Of a stretch of 6,292 nt of DNA, positions 1 to 5,558 are shown piece by piece. The stretch is from NCBI GenBank assembly GCA_023434095.1, contig JAEYTJ010000028.1, positions 1 through 6,292 on the forward strand, read 5' to 3'. This DNA is from Pseudomonadota bacterium. GTDB lineage: Bacteria > Pseudomonadota > Alphaproteobacteria > Rhizobiales > Xanthobacteraceae. The position numbers and the translations under genes are program-made. The notes under the pieces are model-generated. The model was not told the DNA's origin, searched no databases, and was given only the letters and a program-made list of their open reading frames with translations. Position 1 is the first letter of the stretch, and the number at the start of each line of letters is the position of its first letter.

Positions 1-1
1 G

Positions 2-121
2 GCCGTCGCCTATGCCGGGCAGAGCGCGCGCCGGCAGGCCGACGTGCTGGCCAACCGGCAGCTGTTTCGCGCCGCCCTCGGGCAAGAGGAAGCGGTGGCG
101 TCCTGCCGGACGGTGAAGTAA
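2..121 (+). CDS. 3' end of an unidentified gene (partial)
   Basis: An open frame enters from the left edge and ends at TAA (119-121), leaving 39 residues of a C-terminus that closes with the residues CRTVK. The stretch is rich in Ala, Arg and Gln and looks helical. No motif or membrane segment is visible, so I do not recognise the family. It lies on the same strand as the nucleotide-sugar genes, and its stop is 24 bases before the preferred start of the next gene (9 bases before the alternative one), so it is probably the preceding gene of the same operon. In such clusters this position is often a glycosyltransferase or another polysaccharide gene, but nothing in these 39 residues shows that. 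The codon use matches that of its neighbours. Confidence 0.5.
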   Translation, partial: AVAYAGQSARRQADVLANRQLFRAALGQEEAVASCRTVK

Positions 122-145
122 AGAGGCCCGATGAAAGGCGGGGGC

Positions 146-1168
146 ATGCAGAACGAACGTATCCTGATCACCGGCGGCACCGGCTCCTTCGGGCGGACCA
201 TGCTGCAGGATCTGCTGCGTCGCGGCTGCCCGGAAGTCCGCGTGTTCAGCCGCGACGAGGAAAAGCAGGACATGCTGCGCGGCACGCTGCGCAGCGGCAA
301 TGTGCGCTTCTATATCGGCGACGTGCGCGACCGCGACAGCGTCGACCGTGCCATGGCGGGTGCCACGCGTGTCTTCCATGCGGCGGCGCTGAAGCAGGTG
401 CCCTCCTGCGAGTTCTTTCCGCTGGAAGCGGTCCGCACCAACATTCTGGGTTCGGAGAACGTGGTGCGCGCGGCGGCGGCGGCCGGGGTCCGCTCGGTGG
501 TCTGCCTGTCGACCGACAAGGCGGTGTTCCCCGTCAATGCCATGGGCATATCCAAGGCGATGATGGAGAAGCTGGCGCAGGCGCTCGCGCGCTCCATCGG
601 TCCCGACGCCGCAACCACCATCTCGCTGGTGCGGTACGGCAATGTGATGTATTCGCGCGGCTCGGTCATCCCGCTGTTCATCCGGCAGATCAAGGCCGGC
701 CTGCCGATCACCGTCACCGAGCCGAGCATGACGCGCTTCCTGATGCCGCTGCGCGATTCGGTGGCGCTGGTCCACCACGCCTTCGAGCATGCCCGCCAGG
801 GCGACCTGTTCGTGCGCAAGGCGCCGGCGTCGACCATCGCCGATCTGGTCACCGCGCTGGCGGAACTCTTCGGCCGGCCCAACCACCCGGTCGAGGTCAT
901 CGGCTGGCGGCACGGCGAAAAGCTGTTCGAGACCCTGGTCAGCGCGCAGGAGCTGACCAAGAGCGAGGACATGGGCGACTATTTCCGCGTCAGCATGGAC
1001 GGCCGTGACCTCAATTACCGCCACTATTTCGTCGAGGGCGACACGGAGACGGTCGACCAGCAGGACTATCATTCGCACAATACCGAGCGGCTCGACGTCG
1101 CCGGCGTGAAGGCGTTGCTGCTGACGCTGCCGGAAGTGGGCGCCGAGCTCGAGGGGTGGCGAGCGTGA
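146..1168 (+). CDS. fnlA: UDP-GlcNAc 4,6-dehydratase / 5-epimerase (FnlA/CapE/WbjB family)
   Basis: Predicted cytoplasmic extended-SDR enzyme that opens UDP-L-FucNAc and UDP-L-QuiNAc synthesis. It removes water across C4-C6 of UDP-GlcNAc and inverts C5 (and, for some homologues, C3), giving a UDP-4-keto-6-deoxy-L-hexosamine. The 340-residue protein carries the NAD(P)-binding motif TGGTGSFG at residues 9-16, HAAALKQVPSCE at 78-89, STDKAV at 122-127, and MGISK at 133-137. The last has Met where most SDRs have the catalytic Tyr of YxxxK, which is typical of the CapE/FnlA group and separates it from FlaA1/PseB. The C-terminal DYHSHNTERLDV (307-318) is also a family signature. Length matches the usual 340-345. 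I chose ATG 146 because it places the Rossmann motif at the usual distance and follows AAAGG (134-138). An in-frame ATG at 131, preceded by AAGAGG (121-126), would add five residues and cannot be excluded. Confidence 0.93.
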   Translation: MQNERILITGGTGSFGRTMLQDLLRRGCPEVRVFSRDEEKQDMLRGTLRSGNVRFYIGDVRDRDSVDRAMAGATRVFHAAALKQVPSCEFFPLEAVRTNILGSENVVRAAAAAGVRSVVCLSTDKAVFPVNAMGISKAMMEKLAQALARSIGPDAATTISLVRYGNVMYSRGSVIPLFIRQIKAGLPITVTEPSMTRFLMPLRDSVALVHHAFEHARQGDLFVRKAPASTIADLVTALAELFGRPNHPVEVIGWRHGEKLFETLVSAQELTKSEDMGDYFRVSMDGRDLNYRHYFVEGDTETVDQQDYHSHNTERLDVAGVKALLLTLPEVGAELEGWRA

Positions 1169-1183
1169 GCGGCGCGCCGGCGC

Positions 1184-1193
1184 GGAGATGAGG
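1184..1193 (+). promoter_or_regulatory. Ribosome binding region deciding the start of the RmlD-type gene
   Basis: GGAG at 1184-1187 and GAGG at 1190-1193 lie just upstream of two possible in-frame starts. GAGG is 5 bases before ATG 1199, and GGAG is 5 bases before GTG 1193. The second reading would use up the better-placed GAGG as part of the start, and the family normally begins M-K-hydrophobic straight into the Rossmann strand, so ATG 1199 is preferred. Confidence 0.45.
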
Positions 1194-1198
1194 TGCGG

Positions 1199-2062
1199 AT
1201 GAAGGTTGTTGTTGTTGGTGCGAGCGGCATGCTCGGCAATGCCATGGCGCGCGTGCTCCCGACCGAGGGCCTGGACGTCTATGGCGTCGCCCGCCGCCCG
1301 TTCTCCGTCGAGAGCTTCCCTCGTCTCGACCCCGATCATTATCTGCGGATCGGCGATGTGCATGATCTCGACGCGTTGCGCGCGATCCTGGCCCGCCTGC
1401 GGCCGGATGCGGTCATCAACGCCGTGGGCGTGGTGAAGCAGCTGGCCGATGCGGACGATCCGCTCGTGGCCCTGCCGATCAACGCGCTGCTGCCGCACCA
1501 ACTCGCCCGCCTGTGCGCGGAGGTCGGCGCGCGCCTCGTCCAGGTCAGCACGGACTGCGTCTTCGACGGCACCCGCGGCAGCTACACCGAAGAGGACCGC
1601 CCCGACGCCACCGACCTCTATGGTCGCAGCAAGCTGCTGGGCGAAGTGGACTACCCTCATGCCGTCACCTTGCGCACTTCCATCGTCGGCCACGAGCTCG
1701 GCAGCCATCACGGCCTGTTCGACTGGTTCCTGACGCAGCAGGGCAGGGTGTTCGGCTACAGGCGGGCGATCTTCTCGGGGCTGACGACGGTGGAGTTCGC
1801 CCGCGTCCTCGCCCGTCACGTGCTGCCCAATGCCCAGCTGCGCGGCGTCTATCACCTGTCGGCGGCGCCCATCAGCAAAGATGCACTGTTGCGCATCGTC
1901 GCCGAGGTCTATGGCAAGTCGATCGAGATCGTCCCGAAGGAGGAGCCGGTGATCGATCGTTCCTTGCGGTCGGACCGTTTTCGCGCGGCAGTCGGCTACA
2001 CGCCGCCGGACTGGGAAACGCTGGTGCGGGAGTTGCGGGATGTCTATGCACAGCGCGGCTGA
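1199..2062 (+). CDS. qnlA: RmlD-type SDR reductase, probable UDP-4-keto-6-deoxy-L-HexNAc 4-reductase (WbvR/QnlA-like)
   Basis: Short-chain reductase of the dTDP-4-dehydrorhamnose reductase (RmlD) superfamily, 287 residues. The N-terminal Rossmann motif VGASGMLG is at residues 6-13, STDCVFDG at 117-124 and the catalytic YxxxK (YGRSK) at 141-145. The stretches NAVGVVKQ (75-82), LRTSIVGHELGS (158-169) and GLFDWFL (172-178) match what I recall of the WbvR/QnlA subgroup rather than true RmlD of dTDP-rhamnose synthesis. No rmlA, rmlB or rmlC is present in the window, which argues the same way. In the UDP-L-QuiNAc pathway this enzyme reduces the C4 ketone made by FnlA to give UDP-L-RhaNAc, which a CapG-like enzyme then epimerises at C2. 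The gene starts 31 bases after the end of fnlA and overlaps the next gene by 23 bases. Alternative start: GTG 1193. The subgroup is well supported; the exact substrate is inferred from family and context. Confidence 0.8.
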   Translation: MKVVVVGASGMLGNAMARVLPTEGLDVYGVARRPFSVESFPRLDPDHYLRIGDVHDLDALRAILARLRPDAVINAVGVVKQLADADDPLVALPINALLPHQLARLCAEVGARLVQVSTDCVFDGTRGSYTEEDRPDATDLYGRSKLLGEVDYPHAVTLRTSIVGHELGSHHGLFDWFLTQQGRVFGYRRAIFSGLTTVEFARVLARHVLPNAQLRGVYHLSAAPISKDALLRIVAEVYGKSIEIVPKEEPVIDRSLRSDRFRAAVGYTPPDWETLVRELRDVYAQRG

Positions 2063-3203
2063 GCGGACACCCGGGGAGACACGGCGCGTCGTCGTCACCG
2101 GCGCGGCGGGCCTGCTCGGCCGGCACTGCCTTGTCCGTCTGCATGCCCGCAACTGCGCGGCCCGGTTCCGCGGCGCGCCGCTGCCTTACGATCTGGTGGC
2201 GCTCGACCGCGCGGCGTTCAACGATGCCGGCCGCCTTGCCGCGGCGGTCGACGGCGCGGCGGCGGTGTTGCATTTCGCCGGCGTCAATCGCGGCACCGAG
2301 GCCGAGGTCGAGGCGGGCAATGTCGACATCGCGACCCGCCTCGCCGAGGCCTGCCGGGCGAGCGGCAGCACGGCCCATATCGTCTACGCCAATTCCACCC
2401 ATGCGGCGTCCGACACGCCCTATGGCCGTTCGAAGCGCCGGGCGGGCGAGATTCTCGCGGCGGCCGCGCCGCGCTTCACCGACCTGATCCTGCCGCATAT
2501 TTTCGGCGAGGGTGCACGGCCCTTCTACAACAATGTCACCGCCACCTTCATCGATCAGGTGATCCGGGGCGAGGTGCCCAGCGTCAATCCGGAGGGACGG
2601 GTGCAGCTCCTGCACGCCGGCGCGGCGGTGGAAGCGGCGATCGCGGCGTTCGCCGAGGGCGCGACCGGCGAGCAGCGGCCCGCGCCGCGCCCGATGGGGG
2701 TCGGCGAATTGCTGGCGCGCCTTCAGGGCATGCATGCCGCCTATGCCGCCAACCTGTTCCCGGACCTGTCGGACCCGTTCGACCTCGCTCTGTTCAACAG
2801 CTACCGCGCCGCGCTGTATCCGGACGGCTTCCCGCGCCCGCTGAAGCTGAACGCGGATGCGCGCGGGGTTCTGTTCGAGGCGGTCAAGGGCGGTGGCGGC
2901 GGGCAGAGTTTTCTCAGCTGGACCGAGCCGGGCGTCACCCGCGGCAATCACTTCCATCTCGACAAGGTCGAACGCTTTCTCGTGCTGGAGGGCGAGGCGG
3001 TCATCCGCATCCGCCGCGTGCCGGCCGGCCCGGTATGGGAATATCGGGTCGACGGGCGCCAGCCCGCCGCCGTCGACATGCCCACGCTCCACACGCACAG
3101 CATCGAGAATGTCGGCGCCCGGCCGTTGCTGACGCTGTTCTGGACGCAGGCGGTGTTCGATCCCGCGGCGCCCGACACTTATGCCGATCCGGTTCTGGGG
3201 TAA
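2040..3203 (+). CDS. fnlB: CapF/FnlB/WbjC bifunctional reductase: SDR domain plus C-terminal cupin
   Basis: Second step of UDP-L-FucNAc synthesis: reduction of the UDP-4-keto-6-deoxy-L-hexosamine to UDP-L-PneNAc (6-deoxy-L-talo form). In S. aureus CapF the C-terminal cupin was linked to C3 epimerisation and the SDR domain to NADPH-dependent C4 reduction. Here the SDR domain spans about residues 16-245, with TGAAGLLG at 20-27 and YGRSK at 128-132 (Tyr128, Lys132). The cupin spans about 260-387. It has RGNHFH at 301-306, Lys309, Glu311 and Arg312 in the CapF-family spacing, HTHSIEN at 351-357, and an ending FWTQAVFDPAAPDTY (367-381) like the family's FW..E.FDP..PDTY. The total of 387 residues is slightly above the usual 370, owing to a 15-residue N-terminal extension. 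The start at ATG 2040 or ATG 2046 lies inside the preceding gene. No strong Shine-Dalgarno precedes either, apart from GCGGGA (2035-2040) five bases before 2046, so translational coupling is likely. Confidence 0.92.
   Translation: MSMHSAAERTPGETRRVVVTGAAGLLGRHCLVRLHARNCAARFRGAPLPYDLVALDRAAFNDAGRLAAAVDGAAAVLHFAGVNRGTEAEVEAGNVDIATRLAEACRASGSTAHIVYANSTHAASDTPYGRSKRRAGEILAAAAPRFTDLILPHIFGEGARPFYNNVTATFIDQVIRGEVPSVNPEGRVQLLHAGAAVEAAIAAFAEGATGEQRPAPRPMGVGELLARLQGMHAAYAANLFPDLSDPFDLALFNSYRAALYPDGFPRPLKLNADARGVLFEAVKGGGGGQSFLSWTEPGVTRGNHFHLDKVERFLVLEGEAVIRIRRVPAGPVWEYRVDGRQPAAVDMPTLHTHSIENVGARPLLTLFWTQAVFDPAAPDTYADPVLG
3197..3200 (+). promoter_or_regulatory. Ribosome binding site for the 2-epimerase gene
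   Basis: GGGG at 3197-3200 sits 7 bases before ATG 3208 and directly abuts the TAA (3201-3203) of the preceding gene. It supports ATG 3208 over an in-frame ATG at 3181, which would overlap the preceding gene by 23 bases and add nine residues not expected in this family. Confidence 0.4.
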
Positions 3204-3207
3204 GACG

Positions 3208-4356
3208 ATGCTCAAGGTCATGACCATACTGGGCACGCGGCCCGAGATCATCCGCCTCTCGCGCGTGATCGCGCGGCTGGATGGCCTGTGCGACCATCGC
3301 CTCGTCCATACCGGCCAGAACTACGACTACGAGCTGAACGAGGTGTTCTTCGAGGATCTCGGCGTGCGGCGGCCCGACCATTTCCTCGGCACCGGCGGCG
3401 GTTCGCTGGGCGAGACGCTGGGCAAGATCCTGATCGAGAGCGAGAAGGTGCTGGCCGCCGAGCGCCCCGACGCGGTGCTGATCCTCGGCGACACCAATTC
3501 CGCGATCGCCGCCCTCATGGCCCGGCGGATGAAGATCCCCGTCTATCACATGGAAGCCGGCAACCGCTCCTTCGACGGCAATGTGCCGGAGGAAACCAAC
3601 CGCCGGCTGGTCGACCACATCGCCGATTTCAACCTCGTCTATACCGAGCATGCGCGGCGGCATCTGATCTCGGAGGGCCTGCCGCACCGGCGCATCTACC
3701 TCACCGGCTCGCCCATGCGCGAGGTGCTGGACCATTACCGGCCCCGCATCGAGGCCTCCGACGTGCTGCGGCGGCTGGGTCTCGCCCCGCGCGGCTATTT
3801 CATCGTCTCGCTGCACCGCGAGGAGAATGTCGACAGCCGCGCCCGGCTCGGCGAGCTCATCGGCGCATTGTCGGAGCTGGCGGTGCGCTATGACCGGCCG
3901 GTCATCGTCTCCACCCATCCGCGCACCCGCAAGCGGCTCGAAGCGGCCGGGCTGGTGCCGGATGAACGGGTGAGCTTCATGAAGCCATTCGGCTTCCATG
4001 ACTACAACCACCTGCAGATGAACGCCTTCTGCGCCATTTCCGACAGCGGCACCATCGCCGAGGAAGCCTCGCTGCTCGACTTTCCCGCCATCACCCCGCG
4101 CGACGCCATCGAGCGGCCGGAGGCGCTGGACACCGGCTCGATCATGGTCACCGGGCTCTCCCGCGCCGCGATCCTGCGCGGGGTGGAGGTTGCCACCCGC
4201 CTGTTTGCGGCCCGCACGGAAAAAGGGCTCGCGACCGCTCTGCCGGAGGATTACGCCGTCACCAACACCTCCGAACGCGTAGTCAGCCTCATTCTCGGCA
4301 CCGCGCCGCTCTCGAACGGATGGGACGGCATCCGCCGCAACGACCTGACGTCATGA
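3208..4356 (+). CDS. fnlC: Non-hydrolysing UDP-HexNAc 2-epimerase (CapG/FnlC/WbjD, WecB family)
   Basis: Last step of the nucleotide-sugar route: inversion at C2 of UDP-L-PneNAc to UDP-L-FucNAc. The same type of enzyme (QnlB/WbvD) converts UDP-L-RhaNAc to UDP-L-QuiNAc. It has 382 residues and a GT-B-like fold. WecB-family landmarks are GTRPEIIRL at 9-17, HTGQNYDYELN at 34-44, GDTNS at 94-98 (Asp95 matches the acidic residue of E. coli WecB), MEAGNRSFDGNVPEETNRR at 115-133 (Glu117, Glu131 region), LHREEN at 202-207 (His203), THPRTRKR at 236-243, GFHDYNHLQ at 262-270, SDSGTIAEEAS at 278-288 and ERPEALDTGS at 302-311. NRSFDGNVPEETNRR and GFHDYN distinguish the CapG/FnlC branch from housekeeping WecB. 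ATG 3208 is preferred because CapG proteins begin a few residues before KVMT.GTRPE. It starts 5 bases after the preceding stop and is the last clear gene of the operon. Confidence 0.93.
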   Translation: MLKVMTILGTRPEIIRLSRVIARLDGLCDHRLVHTGQNYDYELNEVFFEDLGVRRPDHFLGTGGGSLGETLGKILIESEKVLAAERPDAVLILGDTNSAIAALMARRMKIPVYHMEAGNRSFDGNVPEETNRRLVDHIADFNLVYTEHARRHLISEGLPHRRIYLTGSPMREVLDHYRPRIEASDVLRRLGLAPRGYFIVSLHREENVDSRARLGELIGALSELAVRYDRPVIVSTHPRTRKRLEAAGLVPDERVSFMKPFGFHDYNHLQMNAFCAISDSGTIAEEASLLDFPAITPRDAIERPEALDTGSIMVTGLSRAAILRGVEVATRLFAARTEKGLATALPEDYAVTNTSERVVSLILGTAPLSNGWDGIRRNDLTS

Positions 4357-4377
4357 ACGCGACCGGCGCTCGTTCCT

Positions 4378-4405
4378 GCGGGCCGGCGGCATCCCGTCGG
4401 CCCGT
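4378..4405. terminator. Strong hairpin in the convergent gap, possible terminator
   Basis: Arms CGGGCCGGCGG (4379-4389) and CCGTCGGCCCG (4394-4404) pair over 11 positions with one G-T wobble and a 4-base loop (CATC). An outer G-T pair at 4378/4405 is also possible. It lies 22 bases after the stop of the 2-epimerase gene and before the opposing gene ends at 4459. There is no T-run after it on either strand (TCGCTTCC on the + strand), so it is not a textbook intrinsic terminator. Such hairpins are nevertheless common between convergent genes in GC-rich genomes. The rest of 4357-4458 shows no promoter or gene that I can support. Confidence 0.45.
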
Positions 4406-4439
4406 CGCTTCCGCGCGGCGCCGGCGGGCGCGCCCCGCC

Positions 4440-4461
4440 TGAGCCACCCGGTTTCGGCTCA
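4440..4461 (-). repeat. Small inverted repeat at the 3' end of the UDP-glucuronate epimerase gene
   Basis: TGAGCC (4440-4445) and GGCTCA (4456-4461) form a perfect 6-bp inverted repeat with a 10-base spacer. The right arm contains the TGA stop of the minus-strand gene (4461-4459), so the hairpin would form at and just after the stop codon. There is no T-tract beyond it on the minus strand. It may assist termination or protect the 3' end, or it may be chance in GC-rich sequence. Confidence 0.25.
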
Positions 4462-5475
4462 CACCCCGTAATACTCCCGGTACCACGCCACGAATCGCGC
4501 CACGCCCTCGCGGAAGGGTGTGTTCGGGCGGAAGCCGGTCAGCGCCTGGATCAGGCTGGCATCGGCGAAGGTGGCGGGCACGTCGCCGGCCTGCATCGGC
4601 AGATAGTTGCGGCGCGCGGGGCGGCCGATCTCCTGCTCGATGGCCTCGATGAAGTCGAGCAGCCGCACCTTGTCGGAATTGCCGATATTCACCACGCGGA
4701 ACGGCGCGGCCGGGCTGAGGCTGTCGCCGGGCATCGGCTCCCCGCGCGCGCCGGGCAAGGGCGGCACCGCGTCGATCAGCAGTTCGATGCCGCGCACGAG
4801 GTCGTCGACATAGGTGAAGTCCCGCCACATCTCGCCATGGTTGTAGATGTCGATCGGCGTACCCTCGAGGATACCGCGGGTGAACTTGAACAGCGCCATG
4901 TCCGGCCGGCCCCAGGGGCCATAGACGGTGAAGAAGCGGAACAGGGTGGTCGGCAGGGCGTAGATATGGGCGTAGGAATGCCCCATCGCCTCCGTCGCCT
5001 TCTTGGTGGCGGCATAGATGGTGAGCGGGGTGTCGGCCTTGTCGGTCTCGCGGAACGGCATCTCCTCATTGGCGCCGTAGACCGAGGAGGTCGAGGCCAT
5101 GAGCAGGTGCTGCACCGGCACCGCCCGCGCGCATTCCATCACGTTGAAGGTGCCAATGAGGTTGGCGTCGATATAGGCGCGCGGGTTTTCCAGGCTGTAG
5201 CGCACGCCCGCCTGCGCGGCGAGGTGGACGATGATGTCGGGCCGGAAGTCCTCGACGGTGCGCCGCAGCGTCTCGAAGTCTTCCAGCATCGCCTCGGTGG
5301 CGGCGAAGCCCTCGCTCTGCGCCAGCATGGCGTGGCGGCGCTGCTTGAGGCGGACATCGTAATAGTCCGTCATGCCGTCATAGCCGTGGACGCGCCAGCC
5401 CTGCGCCAGCAGCAGGCGCGCGAGGTGGAAGCCGATGAAGCCGGCGGTGCCGGTGATGAAGACACGCCGCGCCAC
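4459..5475 (-). CDS. lpsL: UDP-glucuronate 4-epimerase-like NAD-dependent epimerase (LpsL type)
   Basis: Extended SDR of 338 residues, predicted to interconvert UDP-glucuronate and UDP-galacturonate in the cytoplasm for surface polysaccharide or LPS. The Rossmann motif TGTAGFIG is at residues 8-15, DYYDVRLKQRR at 37-47, HLAAQAGVRYSLENP at 84-98, STSSVYG at 128-134, YAATK at 154-158 (Tyr154, Lys158) and FRFFTVYGPWGRPDMALF at 179-196. RDFTYVDD (218-225) and LPMQAGDVPATFAD (292-305) are also strong signatures of the UDP-GlcA 4-epimerase group. A Pro/Gly-rich insert lies at about 238-257. Length is normal for the family. The start is GTG 5475, because GGGAGA (5486-5481 on the minus strand) lies 5 bases before it and the Rossmann strand begins three residues later. 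An open frame extends upstream to 5562, but that part is low-complexity Arg/Pro and does not look coding. UDP-glucose/GlcNAc 4-epimerase activity is possible but less likely. Confidence 0.87.
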   Translation of the reverse strand: MARRVFITGTAGFIGFHLARLLLAQGWRVHGYDGMTDYYDVRLKQRRHAMLAQSEGFAATEAMLEDFETLRRTVEDFRPDIIVHLAAQAGVRYSLENPRAYIDANLIGTFNVMECARAVPVQHLLMASTSSVYGANEEMPFRETDKADTPLTIYAATKKATEAMGHSYAHIYALPTTLFRFFTVYGPWGRPDMALFKFTRGILEGTPIDIYNHGEMWRDFTYVDDLVRGIELLIDAVPPLPGARGEPMPGDSLSPAAPFRVVNIGNSDKVRLLDFIEAIEQEIGRPARRNYLPMQAGDVPATFADASLIQALTGFRPNTPFREGVARFVAWYREYYGV

Positions 5476-5480
5476 GCTGT

Positions 5481-5486
5481 TCTCCC
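5481..5486 (-). promoter_or_regulatory. Shine-Dalgarno supporting the GTG start at 5475
   Basis: On the minus strand GGGAGA (5486 to 5481) is followed by ACAGC and then GTG at 5475-5473. This is the best ribosome binding site around the 5' end of the epimerase gene and rules in favour of GTG 5475 over the longer open frame that reaches 5562. Confidence 0.6.
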
Positions 5487-5533
5487 GCCGCCCCGCCCCA
5501 CGCCTTGTACGACGCAGTGGCGGGGGAAGGAAG

Positions 5534-5555
5534 CGGCGCCCCGACGGCGGCGCCG
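5534..5555 (-). terminator. Hairpin after the E1-type gene, weak terminator candidate
   Basis: Perfect 7-bp arms CGGCGCC (5534-5540) and GGCGCCG (5549-5555) flank an 8-base loop, beginning 3 bases beyond the TGA stop at 5561-5559 of the minus-strand gene. On that strand the hairpin is followed by CTTCCTTCCC, which is pyrimidine-rich but not a T-run. It could attenuate transcription between the two minus-strand genes, whose coding regions are 83 bases apart. GC-rich inverted repeats of this size also arise by chance here. The rest of 5476-5558 shows no promoter I can support. Confidence 0.3.
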
Positions 5556-5558
5556 GCG

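Noticed and set aside
1199..2062. Assignment of the SDR gene as true RmlD of dTDP-L-rhamnose synthesis
   Set aside because: No rmlA, rmlB or rmlC is nearby, the gene is embedded in a UDP-HexNAc pathway, and the internal blocks resemble the WbvR/QnlA subgroup. It would be reconsidered if rmlABC were found adjacent outside the window.
1513..2487. 324-codon open frame on the plus strand spanning the junction of the two reductase genes
   Set aside because: It is out of frame with both real genes and its Arg/Ala/Pro-rich translation has no motif. The SDR genes in the other frames account for the conservation.
1872..3251. 459-codon open frame on the minus strand opposite the two reductase genes
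   Set aside because: It is antisense to well-supported CapF and RmlD-type coding sequence. Its protein is Arg/Ala/Gly-rich with no recognisable domain, which is expected from opposite-strand frames in GC-rich DNA.
3001..4011. 336-codon open frame on the minus strand opposite CapF and the 2-epimerase
   Set aside because: It is a shadow of conserved genes on the + strand. It has no domain, no convincing ribosome binding site and a His/Arg-rich composition typical of antisense reading.
4353..4442. 29-codon ORF overlapping the fnlC stop as ATGA
   Set aside because: It is too short, Arg/Ala-rich, overlaps a hairpin, and has no recognisable features. It is noted as an observation but not called as a gene.
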